From Ruminococcus sp. (GTDB taxonomy: Bacteria > Bacillota > Clostridia > Oscillospirales > Ruminococcaceae), in assembly GCA_024403995.1 (NCBI GenBank), contig JAKSQT010000012.1:1-41157 (forward strand): DNA of 41,157 bases, read 5' to 3'. Positions 17,101-25,557 of this stretch are shown piece by piece. Below the pieces are notes generated by a model. It searched no databases. It was not told where the DNA came from and saw only the letters and a program-made list of their open reading frames with translations. Position numbers and translations under genes: made by a program. Numbering within the stretch: position 1 is the first letter of the stretch; every line of letters begins with the position of its first letter.

Positions 17101-18441
17101 GCAGGAACGATATCCGTTGTCGCTGAAAAGACGGCTTACGGCTATGTAAAAAAATACTGTGAGGATAACGGAATCACGCTTAACAATGCCGAAATGACAC
17201 GACTTTCCATAGGCTGTACAGGCATCAAGCGAACAACAGGTCAGCACCCGGGAGGAATGGTCGTTGTTCCGTCGGACTATGATGTATACGATTTTACACC
17301 TGTTCAGCATCCTGCGGATACTGCCGATTCTGAGATCATCACCACACATTTCACGTTCAACTCGCTCCATGATACCATATTGAAGCTTGATGAGCTCGGA
17401 CACGTTGTACCTACGCTCTATAAGCACCTTGAAGACCTGACGGGCAAGAAGATAAAGGACGTTCCGACATCTGATCCTGACGTTATAAGAATGTGTACAA
17501 ACTGCGATGTTCTGGGAGTTACGCCGGAGGAGATATACTGCAAGACGGGAAGTCTCGGTATCCCTGAAATGGGAACAGGTTTCACTATCCAGATGCTGCT
17601 TGATGCAAAGCCTACGAAATTCAGCGACTTTTTGCAGATATCGGGACTTTCGCACGGTACTGACGTATGGCTCGGCAATGCGAAAGACCTCATCGATCAG
17701 GGCACTTGTACGATTTCAGAAGTTATCGGTACCCGTGACAGTATCATGACTTATTTGCTGTATAAAGGCGTTGAGCCGAAAATGGCATTCCAGATCATGG
17801 AGTGGACTCGTAAGGGAAAAGCGCCAAAGCAGTTCACGCCTGAGATAATCCAGATGCTTCTTGACCATAATGTGCCGCAGTGGTACATTGACAGCTGTCT
17901 GAAGATAAAGTATATGTTCCCGAAAGCTCATGCCGCTGCGTATGTTATTGCGGCTATCAAACTGGGATGGTTCAAGCTTCATATGCCGCTTGAATACTAT
18001 GCTACCTATTTTTCAGTTCGTGGCGAGGATTTTGACGCAGAGCTTGCAGTCAAGGGAAAAGCTGCTGTAAGGGCAAGAATTGAGGAGCTTAAAGCACTTG
18101 GAAATGACCGCTCCAAAAAGGAAAGCGACCTTTATGATATTCTTCTTATCACAAATGAGATGCTGTCAAGAGGCTATGAATTCCTGCCGATAGACCTGTT
18201 CAGATCCCATGCAAAGGACTATCTCGTTGAGGACGGCAAGCTGAGAATACCGTTTTCTGCTATGTCAGGCGTTGGTGAGAATGCCGCTATGGGTATTTAT
18301 GATGCCGTACAGAAAGGCGGATTTATGTCGGTTGAGGAGTTCCAACAGGAAAGCGGAGCGTCAAAAACTACAATTGATATGTTGAAAAGTATAGGGGCAT
18401 TTGGTGATTTGCCCGAATCTACGCAAATGTCGTTCTTTTAA
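14116..18441 (+). CDS. polC: DNA polymerase III alpha subunit, PolC type (Gram-positive)
   Basis: This is the main replicative DNA polymerase of low-GC Gram-positives. It has 1441 residues, the normal PolC length. Domain order: N-terminal domain (1-230), OB fold (about 235-325), PHP domain starting at RVELHCHTNMSAMDAVTDP (about 338), and a DEDDh 3'-5' exonuclease inserted in the PHP domain (about 420-585; FDVETTG, AHNANFD, HRASDD). After the rest of the PHP domain comes the palm with SRGSVGSSF, a CPKC...CPDC zinc module (about 912-942), PDIDLNFS with the catalytic aspartates (about 965), and RTTGQHPGGM. It ends in a fingers and tail region. It is the last gene before a new promoter; I see no clear terminator after it. 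Confidence 0.98.
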   Translation: MNINLAEFLKEYNTEIPDSIRCGEIFRLTYSDKLDHITFYANYEKLVPSEDIFLFEKTVEEVFQVEKMRLSCRYPSEIFGMDCYHELLKLLKRDVSVVNGFLDDADVRMSEGRIDISIVHGGLDILNKFDFCGRFSRLIYNQFGLKTEITLTGDSSVSDEEYDKLVETREAEMPDYSSQLIPEKTAEEKQREEIQNVMPTASIDVTALDKEFDPESAEVIKGRAIREKPVPICDAIPRMGEKLVVVGDVFASEIKELRNEKSVATFDITDYSGSLKIKIFGTNAEIEEMKLSSIKNGTTLLVSGKLDYDQYARDIVISANSLIKVKRIPKMDNYPEKRVELHCHTNMSAMDAVTDPVTLINRAAEWGHQAMAITDHGCVQAFPDCMYNMPKNFKVIYGMEAYVVNDMDKQLILKNPDSRSINDEIIIFDVETTGLNFSTDRLTEIGAVKLKNLQVVDSFNTKVNPKKHIPEEITELTGISDDDVKDAPEEKEAVEMFMEFCGDDPVLVAHNANFDTTFINEVCKRQGIDFKYNWIDTLILCQTMLPEMGRHKLNLVAKQLKLGKFDHHRASDDALMLAKIYIELVGRLVSDKQLKTLDELNFKAGEIDVKKLKSYHQIILVRNQAGLKNLYKLVSYSNLDYFYKKPLIPKTVLQAHREGLIFGSACEAGELFQAMVIRDSEEHIENLAKFYDYLEIQPIANNEFMVREGTAQDDEELRDYNRRIIALGDKLGIPVCATCDVHFIDPKDAIYRKIILASMGFKDIENQAPLYLRTTEEMMQEFAYLGEDKAREVVITNTNAIADMIEEVRPIPKGTFTPTIDGAEEELVKITHDKAYEIYGNPLPEIVEKRLDRELSSIIKHGFSVLYIIAQKLVWNSVDNGYLVGSRGSVGSSFVASMAGISEVNPLPPHYVCPKCKHSEFLLDGVYGSGFDLPQKNCPDCGTDMMREGHDIPFETFLGFDGDKAPDIDLNFSDEYQFWAHRYTEKLFGKTNVFKAGTISVVAEKTAYGYVKKYCEDNGITLNNAEMTRLSIGCTGIKRTTGQHPGGMVVVPSDYDVYDFTPVQHPADTADSEIITTHFTFNSLHDTILKLDELGHVVPTLYKHLEDLTGKKIKDVPTSDPDVIRMCTNCDVLGVTPEEIYCKTGSLGIPEMGTGFTIQMLLDAKPTKFSDFLQISGLSHGTDVWLGNAKDLIDQGTCTISEVIGTRDSIMTYLLYKGVEPKMAFQIMEWTRKGKAPKQFTPEIIQMLLDHNVPQWYIDSCLKIKYMFPKAHAAAYVIAAIKLGWFKLHMPLEYYATYFSVRGEDFDAELAVKGKAAVRARIEELKALGNDRSKKESDLYDILLITNEMLSRGYEFLPIDLFRSHAKDYLVEDGKLRIPFSAMSGVGENAAMGIYDAVQKGGFMSVEEFQQESGASKTTIDMLKSIGAFGDLPESTQMSFF

Positions 18442-18442
18442 C

Positions 18443-18471
18443 TTGACTTTGTTTTAGTAATATGCTATCAT
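18443..18471 (+). promoter_or_regulatory. Promoter of the histidine operon
   Basis: TTGACT (18443-18448), a 17-nt spacer and TATCAT (18466-18471) begin directly after the polC stop codon. The leader is only about 55 nt, too short for a T-box, and I see no histidine-rich leader peptide. A small dyad TTAGC-AG-GCTAA at 18481-18492 sits near the expected transcription start and could be an operator. Confidence 0.7.
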
Positions 18472-18531
18472 ATTATCATGTTAGCAGGCTAAAGTGATGT
18501 TGCAAAACGATTTATATAAATGGAGGTAATT

Positions 18532-19728
18532 ATGCGAAATTATGATCTTATAACTCCCGAAGGCACAAAGGATCTGCTTTTCGGTGAGTGTACAATCAGA
18601 CGAAATATAGAAAATACGCTTCTCGAACTTTTCAAAAAGAGAGGCTACAGCGAAATGATAACTCCGGGACTGGAATTCTTTGATGTTTTCAACCTGAATT
18701 CACAGTACTTTCCGCAGGAAAATCTCTATAAACTCACTGACAACAAGGGCAGACTGCTTGTTATGAGACCTGATTCTACAATGCCTATTGCAAGAGTTGT
18801 GGCTACAAGACTCAGAGAGGCTGATCTTCCGCTGAAATTATGCTATAACCAGACAGTTTACCGTACAGAGCCTGCACTCAAGGGCAGAAGTGACGAGATA
18901 GTGCAGACTGGTATCGAGCTTATCGGTTCACAGCAGAAAATGGCTGACCTTGAAGTTATTTCAACAGCTGTTGATTCTCTCAGGGCATTCGGCATGGAGT
19001 TTTCAATCGAACTCGGTCATATCGGCGTTTTCAAGGAGCTTGTGAGCCGTCTTGAAGCTACTGACAAGGAAAAGGAGAAGATCAGAAAACTCATCGAAAA
19101 CAAGAATTTCCCTGCGCTCAATGATTTCCTTGATACATTCGGCAACAGCCCTGTTACTAATGCACTGAAAAAGCTGCCTGCACTTTTCGGCGGCGAGGAA
19201 GTTTTTGAAAAGGCTGATGAACTTATCGCTGACGATAATGTTTCTGCACTTCTTGAAGAACTTCGTGAGATATATACTGACATTTCCGAGATATGCGGCA
19301 ATGACGGTACAATTACAGTTGACCTCGGTCTCGTAAACAAGACAGACTACTATACAGGCCTTATCATAAAAGGCTATTTACAGGGACACGGCGAGGAAGT
19401 TATCTCAGGCGGACGCTATGACAAGCTTATCTCTGAATTCGGCTATGACGTTCCTGCGGTAGGTTTTGCAGTAAATGTCAACGGCATTGAAAAGGTCATC
19501 ATCAAGAACGGCGTATTCCCTGCAAATCAGGAAATAGATGCCATTGTATATGCTGAACAGGGATTTGAGGTTGCCGCACTGAAGGCAGCACAGGCTCTCC
19601 GTGAACAGGGACTTGTTGTTGAAAATGCGCTTTTTGACGACCTTGAAAGTGTAAGGGAATATGCAATTGAAAAGAAAATCGCAAGAGTTGTTGTGGTTGA
19701 CAGCGAAAACGGGGAGGTCACAGAATGA
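18532..19728 (+). CDS. hisZ: ATP phosphoribosyltransferase regulatory subunit
   Basis: HisZ is a catalytically inactive histidyl-tRNA synthetase paralogue that binds short HisG and carries the histidine feedback site. ATG 18532 is chosen because GGAGG lies 5 nt upstream; an ATG 12 nt earlier overlaps it. The 398-residue protein has class II aaRS core blocks (TPEGTKDLLFGE, YRTEPALKGRSDEIVQTGIELIG, VDLGLVNKTDYYTGLIIKGY, ISGGRYDKLISEFG). It precedes hisG with a 4-nt overlap, as expected for obligate partners. Confidence 0.96.
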   Translation: MRNYDLITPEGTKDLLFGECTIRRNIENTLLELFKKRGYSEMITPGLEFFDVFNLNSQYFPQENLYKLTDNKGRLLVMRPDSTMPIARVVATRLREADLPLKLCYNQTVYRTEPALKGRSDEIVQTGIELIGSQQKMADLEVISTAVDSLRAFGMEFSIELGHIGVFKELVSRLEATDKEKEKIRKLIENKNFPALNDFLDTFGNSPVTNALKKLPALFGGEEVFEKADELIADDNVSALLEELREIYTDISEICGNDGTITVDLGLVNKTDYYTGLIIKGYLQGHGEEVISGGRYDKLISEFGYDVPAVGFAVNVNGIEKVIIKNGVFPANQEIDAIVYAEQGFEVAALKAAQALREQGLVVENALFDDLESVREYAIEKKIARVVVVDSENGEVTE

Positions 19729-20354
19729 ATAAGCCTATCAGAATAGCGCTCACTAAGGGCAGACTTGAAAAAGATACAGTCGGACTTCTTGAAAAGCTCG
19801 GATTTGACTGTACAGCAGTACGTGAAAAGGGCAGAAAGCTCATTCTTCCTGTTCCTGACGGAAATCTTGAAGTCGTTCTTGCAAAGGCAAACGATGTAAT
19901 CACATATGTTGAACACGGCGTATGCGATATGGGCGTAGTCGGCAAGGATACTATCATGGAGATGAAGGGCAAGTTCTATGAGCTTGTTGACCTCGGTTTC
20001 GGAAAGTGCAAATTTGCTCTTGCCACAAAGAAGGGCTACGATTTCTACAGCGGCTACGGCATCAAGACTATTGCCACAAAATACCCGAATGTATCAAGAA
20101 GCTTTTTTGAGAAAAAGGGTATGGATACTGAAATAATCAAAATAGAAGGCTCAGTTGAGCTTGCACCTCTGCTTGAACTTGCCGACGGAATCGTTGACAT
20201 AGTTGAAACAGGCACTACGCTCAAAGAAAACGGACTTGAAGTTATCGAGGACGTTGCACCGATTTCTGCAAGACTTATCGCAAACACGGTAAGCTTAAAA
20301 ATGAGACAGGCAGAAATTGAGGGACTTATCAATCTTATAGAGGAGAATCTTTGA
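19725..20354 (+). CDS. hisG: ATP phosphoribosyltransferase, short form
   Basis: This enzyme joins ATP and PRPP to phosphoribosyl-ATP, the first step of histidine synthesis. At 209 residues it is the short HisG without the C-terminal ACT-like regulatory domain, so it needs HisZ, which is encoded just upstream. Characteristic blocks: ALTKGRLEKD, GVCDMGVVGKDT, FALATKKGYD and the PRPP loop region ADGIVDIVETGTTLKENGL. It overlaps hisZ by 4 nt and hisD by one base. Confidence 0.98.
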   Translation: MNKPIRIALTKGRLEKDTVGLLEKLGFDCTAVREKGRKLILPVPDGNLEVVLAKANDVITYVEHGVCDMGVVGKDTIMEMKGKFYELVDLGFGKCKFALATKKGYDFYSGYGIKTIATKYPNVSRSFFEKKGMDTEIIKIEGSVELAPLLELADGIVDIVETGTTLKENGLEVIEDVAPISARLIANTVSLKMRQAEIEGLINLIEENL

Positions 20355-21637
20355 TGAAGAAAATTTTTGCAAACGGTAAAGATGAAGCTGCATTTCTCAG
20401 CGAACTTAAAAAGAGAAGCGGCGAGACAAATAAAAAAGTTGAAGCAGTTGTAACTGAAATTATCGATACAGTAAAAAACGGCGGCGATGAGGCTGTAAAG
20501 AACTATACTCTCAAATTTGACGGAAACCTTCCGCAGTATTACGAAGTTCCGAGAGAGGTCATCAATGATGCACTCTCTGAGGCTGATGAGAGTTTTGTCA
20601 ATGCACTTCTCAATGCAATTGAAAATATATCCGATTTCCACCACAAACAGGTTGAACAGAGCTTTATCTCTCCAAAGGAAAACGGCGTAATTCTCGGACA
20701 GAGAATTCGTGGACTTGAAAGAGTTGGTCTTTATGTTCCGGGCGGTACGGCTGCATATCCTTCAAGCGTACTTATGAATGCTATCCCTGCAAAGATCGCA
20801 GGCGTTAAGGAGATCATCATGGTAACTCCGCCTCTTAAAGACGGTACACCTAATAAGGATATCCTCGTTGCGGCAGGTCTCTGCGGAGTTGACAGAGTAT
20901 TTCTTTCAGGCGGCGCACAGGCAATTGCGGCTCTTGCATATGGTACTGAGGAGATACCGAAGTGCGATAAGATCGTAGGCCCTGGAAATATCTATGTTGC
21001 AACCGCAAAGAAACTGCTCTATGGCGTTGTTGATATCGATATGATCGCAGGTCCGAGTGAGATTCTTGTTATTGCCGATGAAACTGCAAATCCGAAGTTT
21101 GCTGCGGCTGACCTTATGTCACAGGCAGAGCATGATGTTCTTGCATCTGCAATTATGGTAACTACAAGCGAAAAGCTTGCAGATGATACCATTAAGGAAA
21201 TAGAACGTCAGAAAGAGTATCTTTCAAGAAAGGCTATCATCGAAAAGTCACTTGATGACTACGGCGCAATAATAATTGCAGACAGCCGTCAGAAGTGCGT
21301 AGAACTGGCAAATGCAATTGCTCCTGAGCACCTTGAAGTACTCATGGAAAATCCGTTTGAGCTTCTTGGAAGTCTTGACAATGCAGGTTCTATTTTCCTT
21401 GGTCACTACGCTTCAGAGCCTCTCGGAGACTATTTTGCAGGCCCTAACCACGTTCTGCCGACAAGCGGTACAGCACGTTTCTTCTCGCCTCTTGGCGTGG
21501 CAAGCTTTACAAAGCGTACTGCATATACATATTATACCGAAGATGCTCTGCGTGAGGCAAAGGACGATATCGTTCTCATTGCTGAAAGAGAAGGACTTAC
21601 TGCACACGCAAATGCTATCAAGGTAAGATTTGAATAA
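20354..21637 (+). CDS. hisD: Histidinol dehydrogenase
   Basis: HisD oxidises L-histidinol to L-histidine in two NAD-dependent steps and needs zinc. The ATG at 20354 overlaps the hisG stop; 427 residues is the usual length. Conserved blocks: GLYVPGGTAAYPSSVLMNA, KIVGPGNIYVATAKKLL, IAGPSEILVIAD, LMSQAEHD (zinc and catalytic residues), APEHLEVL, and AGPNHVLPTSGTARFFSPLG. It is followed by a short hairpin and an unrelated small gene before hisC. Confidence 0.98.
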   Translation: MKKIFANGKDEAAFLSELKKRSGETNKKVEAVVTEIIDTVKNGGDEAVKNYTLKFDGNLPQYYEVPREVINDALSEADESFVNALLNAIENISDFHHKQVEQSFISPKENGVILGQRIRGLERVGLYVPGGTAAYPSSVLMNAIPAKIAGVKEIIMVTPPLKDGTPNKDILVAAGLCGVDRVFLSGGAQAIAALAYGTEEIPKCDKIVGPGNIYVATAKKLLYGVVDIDMIAGPSEILVIADETANPKFAAADLMSQAEHDVLASAIMVTTSEKLADDTIKEIERQKEYLSRKAIIEKSLDDYGAIIIADSRQKCVELANAIAPEHLEVLMENPFELLGSLDNAGSIFLGHYASEPLGDYFAGPNHVLPTSGTARFFSPLGVASFTKRTAYTYYTEDALREAKDDIVLIAEREGLTAHANAIKVRFE

Positions 21638-21650
21638 TAATATATTGTTG

Positions 21651-21686
21651 TAGGGCGGCTGAAATTGACCGCCCTATAGGTGTTTT
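21651..21686 (+). terminator. Intra-operon hairpin after hisD
   Basis: TAGGGCGG (21651-21658) and CCGCCCTA (21669-21676) form an 8-bp stem with a 10-nt loop. A T-run (TGTTTTT) begins about 5 nt later. The gap from stem to T-run makes it a weak or partial terminator. It could lower expression of the distal his genes or protect the hisD 3' end. Confidence 0.5.
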
Positions 21687-21701
21687 TAGAAAGGAGCATA
21701 T

Positions 21702-22088
21702 ATGAAGAAATTCCGGTGCTTATGCTGCGGTTACCGCACAGTAGACGTAAGGGGAGAATTTGATATATGTCCGATATGCTTCTGGGAAGATGATCTGTAT
21801 ATTCTCTTTGATGACATTGAAGTAAAGACCGGGACATCGTCAGTATTTATTTACAATAACTCTGAAAGCGACAGCTATGACGGCAGTGATATTATTGATA
21901 TACCGTCAAGAGCAAATCATTTGATGACACTTCGGCAGGGAAGAATAAATTTCCGCAAAAATGGTGTCTGTGATGATGAATTTAAGAAATATGTCAGATT
22001 CCCACGAAGCTCTGAAATGAAGAAATGGCGTGAAGAAAACCGTATCATTGATGGTGAACTGGTTTTTCTTAAAGCTGAGAAAGGATAA
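21702..22088 (+). CDS. Small CPCC-type cysteine-rich protein
   Basis: A 128-residue protein resembling the Cys_rich_CPCC family. The N-terminus FRCLCCGYRTVDVRGEFDICPICFWEDD has four cysteines in two CxxC-like pairs (CLCC and CPIC), suited to a zinc ribbon; here the first motif is CLCC in place of CPCC. The C-terminal part (FPRSSEMKKWREE) is basic and hydrophilic. AAAGGAG lies 6-7 nt upstream of the ATG. Function is unknown. It has no known tie to histidine synthesis and sits between hisD and hisC as an apparent insertion in the operon. Confidence 0.8.
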   Translation: MKKFRCLCCGYRTVDVRGEFDICPICFWEDDLYILFDDIEVKTGTSSVFIYNNSESDSYDGSDIIDIPSRANHLMTLRQGRINFRKNGVCDDEFKKYVRFPRSSEMKKWREENRIIDGELVFLKAEKG

Positions 22089-22091
22089 AAA

Positions 22092-23147
22092 ATGGGATAT
22101 AAACTGAATAAAAAGCTGATCGATTTAGTGCCGTATGAACCGATCACAGGTACATATAAGATCAGACTCGATGCAAATGAGAGCTGTTTCAATCTCAATG
22201 AACAGCTCAAAGAGAAGATATGCAAAAGAATTTCTGCACTTGATTTCAACAGATACCCTGACTGTATCGCATCAGAGCCTGTGAATGCATTTTCAGCATT
22301 ATACGGCGTTTCTCCTGAGCTTGTAACTGCGGGAAACGGTTCTGATGAGCTTATCAGCGTTATTTCAAGTTGCTTTTTTGAATCGGGAGATACAATTGTA
22401 AATGTATCAAATGACTTTTCAATGTACGGCTTCTATGCACAGCTTTATGAGCTGAATGTTGAAACATACCAGAAAGAGTCTGACCTTTCAATAAATGCAG
22501 ATAAGCTTATTGCTTTCTGTAAGGAAAAAAATGCGAGGGGACTTATTTTCTCTAACCCGTGCAACCCGACATCTCTCGGACTTTGCAGGGATGATGTGAG
22601 AAAAATTATCAAGTCTCTCAGCGATTGTCTCGTGATACTTGACGAGGCATATATGGACTTCTGGAATCAGTCACTTCTTGATGAGGCTGATAAATATGAC
22701 AACCTGATAATCCTGAAAACCTGTTCAAAGGCTATAGGACTTGCCGCTGTAAGATTTGGATTTGCTGTATCGAACAAGACCGTGACAACAGCTATGAGAG
22801 CCGCTAAATCGCCTTATAACAATGATTCAGTCGCACAGACTATAGTTGCGGAGATTCTTTCGGAAAAGCAGTATCTTACAGATTGCCGCAATACTATAAT
22901 CCAGAATACGAAGCAGCTTTACAGCGATATTCTTGCAGTTGACAAGAAATACGGCTGTTTTGAAAAGGTTTATGAGCCTTGCACTAATTTTGTGTACATA
23001 AAGACTGACGATTATCAGAAAATTTATGAGTTTATGCTTGAAAATTCCATCGCAGTCAGAAAATTCAACGGCTATCTCAGGATAACTGCCGGTACTGCTG
23101 AGGAAAATGCTCAGTTTATCGCAGTTCTTGACAGGTTCTATCAGTGA
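22092..23147 (+). CDS. hisC: Histidinol-phosphate aminotransferase
   Basis: A PLP-dependent class I/II aminotransferase that makes L-histidinol phosphate from imidazole acetol phosphate and glutamate. The 351-residue protein has IRLDANESCF at the N-terminus, GNGSDELISVI, FSNPCNPTS, VILDEAYMDF (Asp that binds the PLP ring nitrogen) and the PLP lysine block LKTCSKAIGLAAVRFG. The context in the his operon supports HisC over other branch members. Confidence 0.97.
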   Translation: MGYKLNKKLIDLVPYEPITGTYKIRLDANESCFNLNEQLKEKICKRISALDFNRYPDCIASEPVNAFSALYGVSPELVTAGNGSDELISVISSCFFESGDTIVNVSNDFSMYGFYAQLYELNVETYQKESDLSINADKLIAFCKEKNARGLIFSNPCNPTSLGLCRDDVRKIIKSLSDCLVILDEAYMDFWNQSLLDEADKYDNLIILKTCSKAIGLAAVRFGFAVSNKTVTTAMRAAKSPYNNDSVAQTIVAEILSEKQYLTDCRNTIIQNTKQLYSDILAVDKKYGCFEKVYEPCTNFVYIKTDDYQKIYEFMLENSIAVRKFNGYLRITAGTAEENAQFIAVLDRFYQ

Positions 23148-23156
23148 GGTAATTTT

Positions 23157-23738
23157 ATGAGAACAGGTACTATCGAGCGAAATACAAAGGAAACACAGAT
23201 AAAAGTCACCGTTGCACTTGACGGAAAGGGGACGGCTGATATTTCAACAGGCGTGGGATTTTTTGACCATATGCTCACAGCGCTTTCCGTTCACAGCGGA
23301 ATAAGCATGGATATCAAGGTAACAGGCGATCTCCATGTTGACTGCCACCACACGATTGAGGATACAGGCATTGCCCTCGGTAAGGCTCTTGATCAGGCAC
23401 TTGGCGCAAAATCGGGAATTGTACGCTATGGTACGGCATATATCCCGATGGATGAGTCACTTGCAATGGCAAGCCTTGACCTCAGCAACAGACCGTTTCT
23501 TGTGTTCAACTGCGAATTTACAAATCAGTCCTGCGGAAATTATGACCTCTGCATGACCGAGGAGTTTTTCCGTGCATTTGCCTTTAATTCGGGCATGACA
23601 CTGCATATCAACCTTCTGTACGGCAGCAATGACCACCATAAGGCAGAGGCTGTATATAAGGCTGTTGCCCATGCACTGAAAACCGCAGTTACACTAAATG
23701 CTGACGGTTCAACACTCTCCACGAAAGGAGTACTGTAA
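23157..23738 (+). CDS. hisB: Imidazoleglycerol-phosphate dehydratase
   Basis: HisB dehydrates IGP to imidazole acetol phosphate using two manganese ions. The 193-residue, single-function form lacks the phosphatase domain seen in enterobacteria. Metal-binding motifs are clear: FFDHMLTALSVHSG, DCHHTIEDTGIALG and GSNDHHKAEAVYKA. The stop overlaps the hisH start (TAATG). Confidence 0.98.
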   Translation: MRTGTIERNTKETQIKVTVALDGKGTADISTGVGFFDHMLTALSVHSGISMDIKVTGDLHVDCHHTIEDTGIALGKALDQALGAKSGIVRYGTAYIPMDESLAMASLDLSNRPFLVFNCEFTNQSCGNYDLCMTEEFFRAFAFNSGMTLHINLLYGSNDHHKAEAVYKAVAHALKTAVTLNADGSTLSTKGVL

Positions 23739-24340
23739 TGATTGCAATTATTGATTACGGCGCAGGCAATATTTTCAGCGTGAAAAATGCACTGGATTAT
23801 CTCGGACTTGAAAGCAGATTGGTTTCGGACAAGGAATCGGTAATTTCGGCTGATGCGGTGATACTTCCCGGTGTAGGCGCATTTCCTGCCGCAATGAAAA
23901 AGCTTGAGGCTACGGGGCTTGTTGATACGATAAAGGCTGAGGCTGAGAAAAAGCCGTTTTTAGGCATATGTCTCGGAATGCAGCTCATTTTTGAAAAAGG
24001 CTATGAGTTTGAGGAGACTGACGGTCTCGGACTTATCGGCGGTTCTGTAATAAAAATGGAAGAACCTGACCTCATAATCCCGCATATGGGCTGGAATAAG
24101 CTTGAAAAGCTGAATGAATGTCCTCTGCTTGAAAATATAGGGGATAATGAGTATGTTTATTTCGTACACTCCTACAAGGCTGACTGTGCAGACAGCAATA
24201 TTGCCGCATACAGCGGATACGGCGGACGTGTTCCTGCACTGGTATACAACGGAAAATACGTTTACGGAGCACAGTTCCACCCTGAAAAGAGCGGCGAAAC
24301 CGGACTGAAAATTTTAAAAAGCTTTGGCAGTCTGATATAA
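23738..24340 (+). CDS. hisH: Imidazole glycerol phosphate synthase, glutaminase subunit
   Basis: A class I glutamine amidotransferase that hands ammonia to HisF. The 200-residue protein has the oxyanion region ILPGVGAFPAAM, the nucleophile elbow LGICLGMQLIFE (Cys), the HisH-specific PHMGWN, and the catalytic His-Glu pair in AQFHPEKSGETG. Its partner hisF lies about 2.6 kb downstream, separated by hisA and several unrelated genes. Confidence 0.98.
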   Translation: MIAIIDYGAGNIFSVKNALDYLGLESRLVSDKESVISADAVILPGVGAFPAAMKKLEATGLVDTIKAEAEKKPFLGICLGMQLIFEKGYEFEETDGLGLIGGSVIKMEEPDLIIPHMGWNKLEKLNECPLLENIGDNEYVYFVHSYKADCADSNIAAYSGYGGRVPALVYNGKYVYGAQFHPEKSGETGLKILKSFGSLI

Positions 24341-24375
24341 ACCGATACAGAACAACAGATAAGGGGATAAATTTA

Positions 24376-24726
24376 ATGAAGAATTTTTGGGGAATATTAT
24401 CATATATCATAACATTTTTGAGTTTTACTGCACCGATATACGTGCAGATAATTATGTACAGTCTGGCAAAGCGCAAATTTCCGCAGATCTTGCCGGCAAC
24501 GCTGTTCTTCAGATGCTTTTTGATAAACGGATTTGCACTTGTTTTTATATTAAGTGCCATAGAGAAAATAACAGCAAGATTAACACCGCAAATATTTCAG
24601 CCTACTCACGGCATTGGCTGGTATATATTACTGGCTCCATGGATGTTTATTTATTTCATAATATTTATAGTGTCCATGGTTAAATATCATGAAGGTGTCG
24701 TTAAGGGGAGGAAAAAAGCCGCATGA
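24376..24726 (+). CDS. Small integral membrane protein of unknown function
   Basis: A 116-residue protein with three likely membrane helices (about 5-28, 42-62 and 80-103) and basic loops and tail (KGRKKAA). I do not recognise a family. A ribosome site AAGGGGAT lies about 8 nt upstream of the ATG. It sits inside the his operon between hisH and hisA, and its stop overlaps a tiny following reading frame (ATGA). Confidence 0.65.
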   Translation: MKNFWGILSYIITFLSFTAPIYVQIIMYSLAKRKFPQILPATLFFRCFLINGFALVFILSAIEKITARLTPQIFQPTHGIGWYILLAPWMFIYFIIFIVSMVKYHEGVVKGRKKAA

Positions 24727-24809
24727 CGGACAACAGCGAGATGACAGAAAACAGCAATAAAGACGGATATGAAATGACAGAAAATAATGATATAAACAAG
24801 GAGGAATAA
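24723..24809 (+). CDS. Possible 28-residue micro-ORF upstream of hisA
   Basis: The frame begins at ATG 24723, overlaps the stop of the membrane-protein gene by 4 nt, and ends one base before the hisA ATG. It encodes a very polar peptide with EMTEN twice, and its last codons (AAGGAGGAA) are the hisA ribosome binding site. It may exist only to carry translation coupling into hisA, or it may not be translated. No homology is claimed. Confidence 0.3.
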   Translation: MTDNSEMTENSNKDGYEMTENNDINKEE

Positions 24810-24810
24810 T

Positions 24811-25536
24811 ATGTTAATATTTCCTGCAATCGACATAAAAGACGGTAACTGTGTACGTCTTTTCAAGGGCGATTTCAACACAGTTGAAAAAGTGGCATCA
24901 GACTACCTCGAAACAGCAAAAAGCTTCGAGGCGGCAGGTGCTGAATGGATACACATGGTAGACCTTGACGGCGCAAAAGAGGGCAGACCTGTCAATACAA
25001 AAATTTATACTGACGTTGCCGAAAAGACTAATCTGAAAGTTGAGCTTGGCGGCGGTATACGCAGTCTTGAAACCATTCAGGAATATCTGGATATGGGCAT
25101 CACAAGAGTAATTCTCGGCTCTGTTGCGCTGAAAAATCCAAAGCTTGTGCGTGAAGCTGTTGAAAAGTTCGGAAGCGAAAAAATCGTTGTTGGGATAGAT
25201 GCCATGAACGAAATGGTCGCTACAGAAGGCTGGCTTGAAAGCTCTGACGTTCACTATATCGACCTTGCGGAAAAGATGATAGAATCAGGCGTGAAATACT
25301 TCATTTTCACCGATATTTCCAAGGACGGCACACTCAGCGGCGTTAACCGTGAACAGCTAAAAAAGCTTGCCGACGCAACTGAGGGCAGAGCTAATATCGT
25401 TGCAAGCGGCGGCGTTCATACAATGGATGACATAATCGCCTGCAAGGAAATGAATCTCTACGGAACTATATGCGGAAAATCAATTTATAAAGGCACACTT
25501 GATCTTAAAGAAGCTATAGAGTATTCATTAAAATAA
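24811..25536 (+). CDS. hisA: ProFAR isomerase (HisA)
   Basis: This is the Amadori isomerase converting ProFAR to PRFAR, a (beta/alpha)8 barrel. The 241-residue protein shows FPAIDIKDGNCVRL (catalytic Asp8 in IDI), VDLDGAKEGRP, VELGGGIRS, GVKYFIFTDISKDGTLSG (second catalytic Asp) and VASGGVHTMDDI. AAGGAGGAA precedes the ATG by 6 nt. Confidence 0.98.
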   Translation: MLIFPAIDIKDGNCVRLFKGDFNTVEKVASDYLETAKSFEAAGAEWIHMVDLDGAKEGRPVNTKIYTDVAEKTNLKVELGGGIRSLETIQEYLDMGITRVILGSVALKNPKLVREAVEKFGSEKIVVGIDAMNEMVATEGWLESSDVHYIDLAEKMIESGVKYFIFTDISKDGTLSGVNREQLKKLADATEGRANIVASGGVHTMDDIIACKEMNLYGTICGKSIYKGTLDLKEAIEYSLK

Positions 25537-25557
25537 TACGAAAATAGGCGGTTGGCT

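Noticed and set aside
15427-17655. Several 120-251-residue antisense frames across polC
   Set aside because: Antisense shadows of a well-conserved 1441-residue polymerase; no ribosome sites or motifs.
18443-18531. T-box riboswitch or his attenuator leader before hisZ
   Set aside because: The leader is only about 60 nt, with no T-box sequence, specifier loop or His-rich peptide.
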